From Bacteroidales bacterium (GTDB lineage Bacteria > Bacteroidota > Bacteroidia > Bacteroidales > FEN-979): 10,244 bases of DNA. Of this stretch, positions 5,772 through 10,244 are shown one piece after another (the stretch's first letter is position 1; every line of letters starts with the position of its first letter). The translations under genes and the position numbers were made by a program. The stretch is taken from NCBI GenBank assembly GCA_016926765.1, contig JAFGNY010000366.1, forward strand, positions 1 to 10,244, in the 5' to 3' direction. Below the pieces are notes generated by a model. It was not told where the DNA came from and did no database searches. It saw only the letters and a program-made list of their open reading frames with translations.

Positions 5772-7325
5772 TTACCTGTTCCTTAGTATCACAAAGGGGA
5801 TCATCATCTCCTCAATGGAGATGCCTCCGTGCTGGAAGGTATCCTTGTAATAATTCACGTAGTGATTGTAATTGTTCGGATAGGCAAAAAAGTCGCTGTT
5901 GCGGCAGAACGCAAAGGTGGAACTTACGTTGGTGCGGGGCAGGAAGATGTCGGCCGGATTCCGTACCTCGAACACTTCGTTGCGCTCATACTTGAGGGCT
6001 TTTCCCGTTTTATACCGCAGGTTGGTATTGGTGTTTCGGTCTCCCAGAATTTTCACGGGATTGCTGACACGAATCGAACCGTGGTCGGTAGTGATCACAA
6101 GGTTCACCTCTTTTTCGGCGAGATAACGGAAAATCTCCAGCAGAGGGCTGTGGTTAAACCATGAGAGGGTAAGAGACCGGTAGGCGCCATCGTCGTTGGC
6201 CAGTTCCCTGATGATCTCCATCTCGGTACGGGCGTGGGAAAGCATGTCAACGAAATTGTAGACGATGAAATTGAGTTTGTTGACCATCAGGTTGGGCATC
6301 AGTTCCACCAGCTTCTTTCCATATGACATGTTGAGCACCTTGTAGTAAGCGTATTTGATATCGCGTCCGTAACGTTTCAACAGCTCGCCCAGAAGTTCCG
6401 ACTCAAAGTTGTTCTTTGGACCCTCTTCATCTTCATTGACCCAGTATTTGGGATACTTCTTTTCGATCTCAGTGGGTAAAAGCCCGGCAAAGAGTGAATT
6501 CCTGGCATACTGTGTTGTCGTTGGCAGGATGCTGTAGTAGAGCTCTTCTTTTTCCACCCTGAATCCCTCTTCGATTACGGGTTGCAACGTCTTCCACTGA
6601 TCGTACCGGAGGTTGTCGATCAACATCACGAAGGTAGGGCGGTGGTCTTCGAGCAGCGGGAAGATACACTCCTTGATCAGATTATGCGACTGAACCGGTT
6701 TGTCATCCTGTTTACCGCTGATCCAGTCGAGGTAGTTCCGTTCCACAAACTTGCTGAAGAGCTGGTTTGCTTCCGTTTTCTGCATCTGCAGTACCTGGTT
6801 CATCCCCTCATCCTGCGACCGTTCCAGTTTCAGTTCCCATCCGACAATCTTCTTATAGATATCTACCCACTCATTGAAGTTGAGCCGGTTGCTGATCTCC
6901 ATCCCGATAGTACGGAACTCCTGCTGGTACTGGAAGCTGGTTTTTTCACTCACGATCTTTTTGTTCTCCAAATTCTTTTTCAGCGAAAGGAGGATCTGGT
7001 TCGGGTTTACCGGCTTGATCAGGTAGTCGGAGATATTGCTTCCGATCGCCTCTTCCATGATCGACTCCTCTTCGCTTTTGGTGATCATGACAACCGGTAG
7101 GTTGGTAGTGCGGTCCTTGATTTTTTCGAGTGTTTCGATGCCCGATATCCCGGGCATCTGTTCATCCAGGAAGATGATATCAATAGGATGTTTATCCAGC
7201 AGTTCAAGGGCATCGTGCCCGTTATTGGCCGTGAGTACGGTATATCCCTTTTGCTCCAGGAAGAGCAGGTGTGGTTTTAACAGATCGATTTCATCATCCA
7301 CCCATAGAATTGTGATCTTCTCCAT
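5772..7325 (-). CDS. porX: PorX: response regulator with PglZ/alkaline-phosphatase-like effector domain
   Basis: PorX pairs with the histidine kinase PorY and regulates type IX secretion genes, acting with an ECF sigma factor (SigP) in Porphyromonas gingivalis. The 517-residue layout is: a receiver domain at 1-120 with acidic D10, D11, phosphoacceptor D54, T82 and K104; a helical linker at about 125-215; and a PglZ-type domain at about 225-517. In the last, the metal and catalytic residues expected of the alkaline phosphatase superfamily can be seen: D237 (MLIDNLRYDQ), T270-T271, D360 and H364 (FVDMLSHAR), D414-H415 (TTDHGS) and H499 (FQHGG). Both domains look intact, so phospho-switching and phosphodiesterase activity are both expected. 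It lacks a DNA-binding domain. The ATG is preceded by AAGGAG at 4-base spacing. It heads the minus-strand gene run, divergent from the HD gene. No porY is visible here, as is common for this pair. Confidence 0.95.
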   Translation of the reverse strand: MEKITILWVDDEIDLLKPHLLFLEQKGYTVLTANNGHDALELLDKHPIDIIFLDEQMPGISGIETLEKIKDRTTNLPVVMITKSEEESIMEEAIGSNISDYLIKPVNPNQILLSLKKNLENKKIVSEKTSFQYQQEFRTIGMEISNRLNFNEWVDIYKKIVGWELKLERSQDEGMNQVLQMQKTEANQLFSKFVERNYLDWISGKQDDKPVQSHNLIKECIFPLLEDHRPTFVMLIDNLRYDQWKTLQPVIEEGFRVEKEELYYSILPTTTQYARNSLFAGLLPTEIEKKYPKYWVNEDEEGPKNNFESELLGELLKRYGRDIKYAYYKVLNMSYGKKLVELMPNLMVNKLNFIVYNFVDMLSHARTEMEIIRELANDDGAYRSLTLSWFNHSPLLEIFRYLAEKEVNLVITTDHGSIRVSNPVKILGDRNTNTNLRYKTGKALKYERNEVFEVRNPADIFLPRTNVSSTFAFCRNSDFFAYPNNYNHYVNYYKDTFQHGGISIEEMMIPFVILRNR

Positions 7326-7329
7326 CGTT

Positions 7330-7335
7330 CTCCTT
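7330..7335 (-). promoter_or_regulatory. Shine-Dalgarno sequence of porX
   Basis: The minus strand reads AAGGAG, then AACG, then the porX ATG. This is the only clear Shine-Dalgarno sequence seen before a gene start in the window and fixes the porX start. Its AAG lies in the 3' arm of a short inverted repeat (CTTAC-4-GTAAG at 7333-7346). Confidence 0.65.
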
Positions 7336-7342
7336 ACTTTTG
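7335..7342 (+). promoter_or_regulatory. Candidate -7 box for the HD gene, plus strand
   Basis: The plus strand reads TACTTTTG, a full TAnnTTTG match. It lies 75 bases before the first coding residues of the HD gene and close to the porX start. No convincing -33 TTTG is present. A second, imperfect candidate (TAATTTTA, 7386-7393) lies nearer the gene. Only one of these, or neither, may be used. Confidence 0.3.
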
Positions 7343-7404
7343 TAAGAGTAAATGATTAAACCGGATTTTTATTGCCCGGAAACTGTAATTTTACGTTTTA
7401 TTAA

Positions 7405-7412
7405 CAAAGATA
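7405..7412 (-). promoter_or_regulatory. Candidate -7 box for porX
   Basis: The minus strand reads TATCTTTG, a full match to TAnnTTTG and one of the commonest forms of this element. Transcription from here would give a 5' leader of roughly 70 bases before the porX ATG at 7325. The -33 element is not clear; a TTTG on the minus strand at 7427-7430 is closer than usual. The box overlaps the ATA codon at 7410, a possible start of the divergent HD gene. Confidence 0.45.
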
Positions 7413-8654
7413 CCCGAAATCATCAACAAAAAGAAAAACATCAACGATCCGATCTATGGGTTCATCACGATTCCCAACGAGTTTCTGTTCGACGTGATGG
7501 AACACCACTGGTTTCAGCGTCTGAGAAGGATCCGGCAGCTCGGTCTTACCGAATTTGTCTACCCTTCGGCAACCCATACCCGTTTTCAGCATGCTCTCGG
7601 ATGCCTTTTCCTGATGAAACAAGCCATCAAAGTGCTTCGGGAAAAGGGCGTTGAAATCACGGAAGATGAGGAACTTGGCACCTGGCTGGCTATCCTGCTG
7701 CACGACATCGGCCATGGCCCCTATTCCCACACCCTGGAACGCTCGATCGTCACCGGCATCTCCCACGAAGAGATCTCCCTCCTCTTCATGGAGAGGATGA
7801 ACCATGAGTTTCCCGGAGAGTTGGCCACAGCCATCCGCATCTTCTCCAACACCTATCCGAAAGGGTTTCTTCATCAGCTTGTCTCGAGTCAGCTTGATAT
7901 GGACCGCCTCGATTACCTGACACGCGACAGTTTCTTTACCGGCGTGGCGGAAGGTGTTATCAATACCGACAGGATCATCAACATGCTGACTGTCGAAAAC
8001 GATGATTTGGTGGTGGAAGAAAAAGGGATCTATTCCATTGAAAAGTTTATCCTTGCCCGGCGACTGATGTACTGGCAGGTCTATCTGCACAAGACTGTGC
8101 TGGCGGCCGATTTTATGCTCTCCAACATCCTTCGCCGGTCCAAAATCCTGGGAGAGCAGGGAGTGGACCTGTTTGCCACTCCTCCCCTGAAACAATTTCT
8201 TACGATCCCCGTCAAGGGACCGGAGATGCTCCGCAGCGGGGACAGGCTGGAAATTTTCTCACAATTGGATGATTTTGATATCTTTTCAGCGATCAAAGTG
8301 TGGAGTACGCATCCCGATCCTATTCTTTCTTTCCTGTGCCGGCGACTGGTCAACCGCCATCTGTTCCGGGCCGAACTACGAAACACGCCATTTGATCCTG
8401 ATGCGGTAGCCCGGATCCGGGAGAAAGCCTCCCGTCAGTTCGGGATCACTCAGGAGGAGACCGGCTACATCGTCACAGAAGAGCCTGTATCAAACGACGC
8501 CTACGACCCGAACCACGACCTGATCAGGATCCGGACCCGCGAAGGTGAACTGCTCGATGTATCCAAAGCATCCGATCAACTGAACATCTCAGTCCTCTCC
8601 GCCCGTACACAAAAATACCTCCTCTCCTACCCGAAAGAGCTAACAGATAGGTAG
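7410..8654 (+). CDS. HD-domain phosphohydrolase (YwfO/COG1078-like, putative dNTPase); start codon unresolved
   Basis: A metal-dependent HD phosphohydrolase similar to the Bacillus YwfO and Enterococcus EF1143 group, whose studied members are dNTP triphosphohydrolases. Numbered from the GTG at 7494: HTRFQHALG (H28, H33), the HD motif LLHDIGHGPYSH (H70-D71, H74, H79), ISHEEIS near 89-95, and SSQLDMDRLDYLTRDS near 131-146. From GTG the length is 386 residues. However, the frame is open upstream to a stop at 7386 and encodes NDPIYGFITIPNEFLFDV, the conserved N-terminus of this family, with no ATG, GTG or TTG in it. I therefore extend the gene to the ATA at 7410 (about 414 residues) as the likely coding limit; ATC codons at 7419 and 7422 are alternatives. 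The gene is divergent from porX and precedes lpxD by 92 bases, an arrangement I recall as common in Bacteroidota. Substrate is unknown. Confidence 0.9.
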   Translation: MPEIINKKKNINDPIYGFITIPNEFLFDVMEHHWFQRLRRIRQLGLTEFVYPSATHTRFQHALGCLFLMKQAIKVLREKGVEITEDEELGTWLAILLHDIGHGPYSHTLERSIVTGISHEEISLLFMERMNHEFPGELATAIRIFSNTYPKGFLHQLVSSQLDMDRLDYLTRDSFFTGVAEGVINTDRIINMLTVENDDLVVEEKGIYSIEKFILARRLMYWQVYLHKTVLAADFMLSNILRRSKILGEQGVDLFATPPLKQFLTIPVKGPEMLRSGDRLEIFSQLDDFDIFSAIKVWSTHPDPILSFLCRRLVNRHLFRAELRNTPFDPDAVARIREKASRQFGITQEETGYIVTEEPVSNDAYDPNHDLIRIRTREGELLDVSKASDQLNISVLSARTQKYLLSYPKELTDR

Positions 8655-8698
8655 CCATAACGTTGCAAAAAAAATCCTCTCTGTGTCGAAATAATTGG

Positions 8699-8706
8699 TA
8701 TCTTGC
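8699..8706 (+). promoter_or_regulatory. Candidate promoter of lpxD
   Basis: TATCTTGC lies 40 bases before the lpxD ATG in the 92-base HD-lpxD gap. It resembles the common Bacteroidota form TATCTTTGC with one T missing. A -33 TTTG is not obvious. Read-through from the HD gene is equally possible because no terminator is seen in the gap. Confidence 0.35.
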
Positions 8707-8746
8707 ACCCCGTTTTTAATTAGTAAAAACCTCTAAATCAAGTTGA

Positions 8747-9793
8747 ATGGAATTTTCTGCCCGACAGATTGCCGAGCTGCTCGGAGGCACCATTGAGGGA
8801 GACAACGAGGTGACTGTTTCCAACCTCTCCAAGATTGAAGAAGGAACACCGGGCACACTCACTTTTCTTGCCAATCCTGCCTATACCCACTTCATCTACA
8901 CGACAGGTGCCTCGCTTGCCATTGTCCGGAATAACTTCACCCCCGATAAACCGCTCCCGAAAGGGCTGACGCTGATCCGTGTTGAAGACCCCTACAACGC
9001 GTTTGCCAGGATCCTGGAGATCCATGCCAGCATGACGGGCAGGAAATCGGGCATCTCTGCCCAATCGTTCGTTTCTGCAACCGCCACACTTGGTAAGGAT
9101 CTCTACATCGGCGAATTCGCTTTTCTCGGCGACGGGGTGACCGTTGGCGACGGAGTTCAGATCTATCCCCAGGTTTACCTTGGCGACAACGTGAAGGTAG
9201 GCAGCGGGACGATCCTTTATCCCGGTGTCAGGGTCTATCATCATTGCATCATCGGGAAAGATTGCACCATCCACGGAGGCGCGGTGATCGGCAGCGACGG
9301 GTTTGGCTTTGCACCGCAGGACGACAAGAACTACCGCAAGGTTCCGCAGGTGGGAAATGTGATCCTGGAAGACAATGTGGAGATCGGCGCCAACACCACC
9401 ATCGACAGGGCGACGATCGGTTCCACCATCCTGCGCAGGGGTGTGAAACTTGATAACCTGATCCAGGTGGCCCACAATGTGGAGATCGGCGAAAATACGG
9501 TCATTGCCGCGCAATCGGGCTTATCGGGATCGATGAAGGTCGGAAAAAACGTGATGGTGGGCGGCCAGGTTGGCTTTGTAGGGCATATCGCAGTAGCCGA
9601 TAACGTGAAAGTTGGCGCCCGCTCGGGTGTGGAGAACAGCCTTACACAGGATGGCGGAATCTATTTCGGAGCGCCCGCCATTGACGCCATGCGAGCACGA
9701 AAAAACTATGTGCACTGGAGAAACCTCGATGACATCGTCAGAAAACTGAATACATTGGAGAAACAGGTAAAAAAGTTGACCCCAGATGAGTGA
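8747..9793 (+). CDS. lpxD: UDP-3-O-acylglucosamine N-acyltransferase
   Basis: LpxD adds the N-linked acyl chain to UDP-3-O-acylglucosamine in lipid A synthesis, using acyl-ACP, at the cytoplasmic side of the inner membrane. The 348-residue length is typical. Seen: an N-terminal nucleotide-binding domain (about 1-95, opening MEFSARQIAELLGG), then a left-handed beta helix of imperfect hexapeptide repeats from about 100 to 310, and a C-terminal helix with heptad-like spacing (VRKLNTLEKQVKKL). The conserved SDGFGFAPQ lies near 183-191, and the catalytic His is H243 in VAHNVEIG, equivalent to E. coli H239. The ATG at 8747 gives the usual family opening. The stop overlaps the start of lpxC by 8 bases, so the two are translationally coupled. 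Confidence 0.97.
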   Translation: MEFSARQIAELLGGTIEGDNEVTVSNLSKIEEGTPGTLTFLANPAYTHFIYTTGASLAIVRNNFTPDKPLPKGLTLIRVEDPYNAFARILEIHASMTGRKSGISAQSFVSATATLGKDLYIGEFAFLGDGVTVGDGVQIYPQVYLGDNVKVGSGTILYPGVRVYHHCIIGKDCTIHGGAVIGSDGFGFAPQDDKNYRKVPQVGNVILEDNVEIGANTTIDRATIGSTILRRGVKLDNLIQVAHNVEIGENTVIAAQSGLSGSMKVGKNVMVGGQVGFVGHIAVADNVKVGARSGVENSLTQDGGIYFGAPAIDAMRARKNYVHWRNLDDIVRKLNTLEKQVKKLTPDE

Positions 9794-10244
9794 GAAACAA
9801 AAGACAATCAAGCATTCTGTAAGTATTGAGGGCGTTGGGTTGCATACGGGAAAGAATGTCACCCTGACCTTTAAGCCGGCTCCGGAGAACTACGGGTACA
9901 AGTTTGCCCGGACCGATCTGAATACCGGCGTGCTGGTAGATGCCGACCTCGACAATGTGGTGGATACCTCCCGTGGCACGAGCCTTGAGCACGAAGGGGT
10001 TCGTATCGATACGGTGGAACATGTGCTGGCAGCCCTGGCCGGACTGGAAATTGACAACGTACTGGTGGAGATGAATCAGTCGGAGTCTCCCATCCTTGAC
10101 GGAAGTGCAAAAGTTTATGTGGAGAAGCTGCTGAAGGCAGGGATCGTTGAGCAGAAAGCCCTGAAGAGGTATATCGAACTGAAATCCAACCTCTCCTATT
10201 CTGATCCGGAGAAGAAAGTTGAGATCCTTGCCATCCCATCAAAA
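9786..10244 (+). CDS. lpxC: UDP-3-O-acyl-N-acetylglucosamine deacetylase, N-terminal part (cut by window edge)
   Basis: LpxC is the zinc-dependent deacetylase that commits the pathway to lipid A. 153 residues are visible from the ATG at 9786, which overlaps the lpxD stop by 8 bases. Seen: HSVSIEGVGLHTGKNVTL at 10-27, TSRGTSL near 61-67, and TVEHVLAALAGLEIDN at 76-91 with H79, the first zinc ligand, then ESPILDGSA near 100-108. The remaining ligands and catalytic residues lie outside. In Bacteroidota this gene is usually fused to fabZ, giving one long bifunctional protein; that cannot be tested here. The lpxD-lpxC order supports a lipid A operon. Confidence 0.96.
   Translation, partial: MSEKQKTIKHSVSIEGVGLHTGKNVTLTFKPAPENYGYKFARTDLNTGVLVDADLDNVVDTSRGTSLEHEGVRIDTVEHVLAALAGLEIDNVLVEMNQSESPILDGSAKVYVEKLLKAGIVEQKALKRYIELKSNLSYSDPEKKVEILAIPSK

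Noticed and set aside
5772..7325. PglZ domain as evidence for a BREX or Pgl phage-defence locus.
   Set aside because: The domain is fused to a receiver in the PorX arrangement, and no brx or pgl partner genes are present.
7401..8195. 264-codon frame on the minus strand opposite the HD gene.
   Set aside because: The plus-strand frame has complete HD motifs. The opposite frame is His- and Asp-rich in the manner of an antisense shadow and has no family signature.
8738..9514. 258-codon frame on the minus strand opposite lpxD.
   Set aside because: lpxD is unambiguous on the plus strand; the opposite frame is a shadow of its hexapeptide-coding repeats.

Overview
The window reads as a chromosomal housekeeping segment from a member of the Bacteroidota, most likely of the Bacteroidales or a close relative. 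Three things point there: PorX (a response regulator fused to a PglZ/alkaline-phosphatase-like domain, typical of bacteria with the type IX secretion system), the gene order HD phosphohydrolase - lpxD - lpxC, and promoter candidates of the Bacteroidota type (TAnnTTTG). All ten protein genes belong to known families. The genus cannot be fixed from this sequence.

Layout. Positions 1-7325 hold seven genes on the minus strand. In order of transcription they are porX (7325-5772), tsaE (5749-5327), an alanine-dehydrogenase-like gene (5208-3985), aroB (3982-2879), aroA (2868-1489), a lutA-like Fe-S protein gene (1381-662) and tex (from 622, running off the left edge). Gaps of 22, 2 and 10 bases between porX/tsaE, ald/aroB and aroB/aroA suggest co-transcription. 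The longer gaps before ald (118 bases) and before lutA (107 bases) both carry short tandem-repeat arrays. Positions 7410-10244 hold three genes on the plus strand, divergent from porX: an HD-domain phosphohydrolase, lpxD, and the start of lpxC, which overlaps lpxD by 8 bases.

Functions. aroB and aroA are two steps of the shikimate pathway. lpxD and lpxC are early lipid A steps, which fits a Gram-negative cell. tsaE serves t6A tRNA modification. porX links this chromosome to T9SS regulation. The ald-like and lutA-like genes touch pyruvate, alanine or lactate metabolism, but with caveats: the ald product lacks the usual catalytic His, and no lutB or lutC is visible nearby.

The most unusual content is a set of short-word tandem arrays (7- or 8-base units) at three loci: after the aroA stop, inside aroA, and upstream of ald. 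Inside aroA, two adjoining arrays are translated in frame and add low-complexity residues directly before the catalytic Asp of EPSP synthase. One aroA array and the ald-upstream array share an exact 10-base edge word, AGTCATGAGG. This hints at a common origin for arrays whose units otherwise differ. A second oddity is the HD gene: its conserved N-terminus lies upstream of any ATG, GTG or TTG in frame. No CRISPR array, tRNA, rRNA, insertion sequence or defence cluster was seen.
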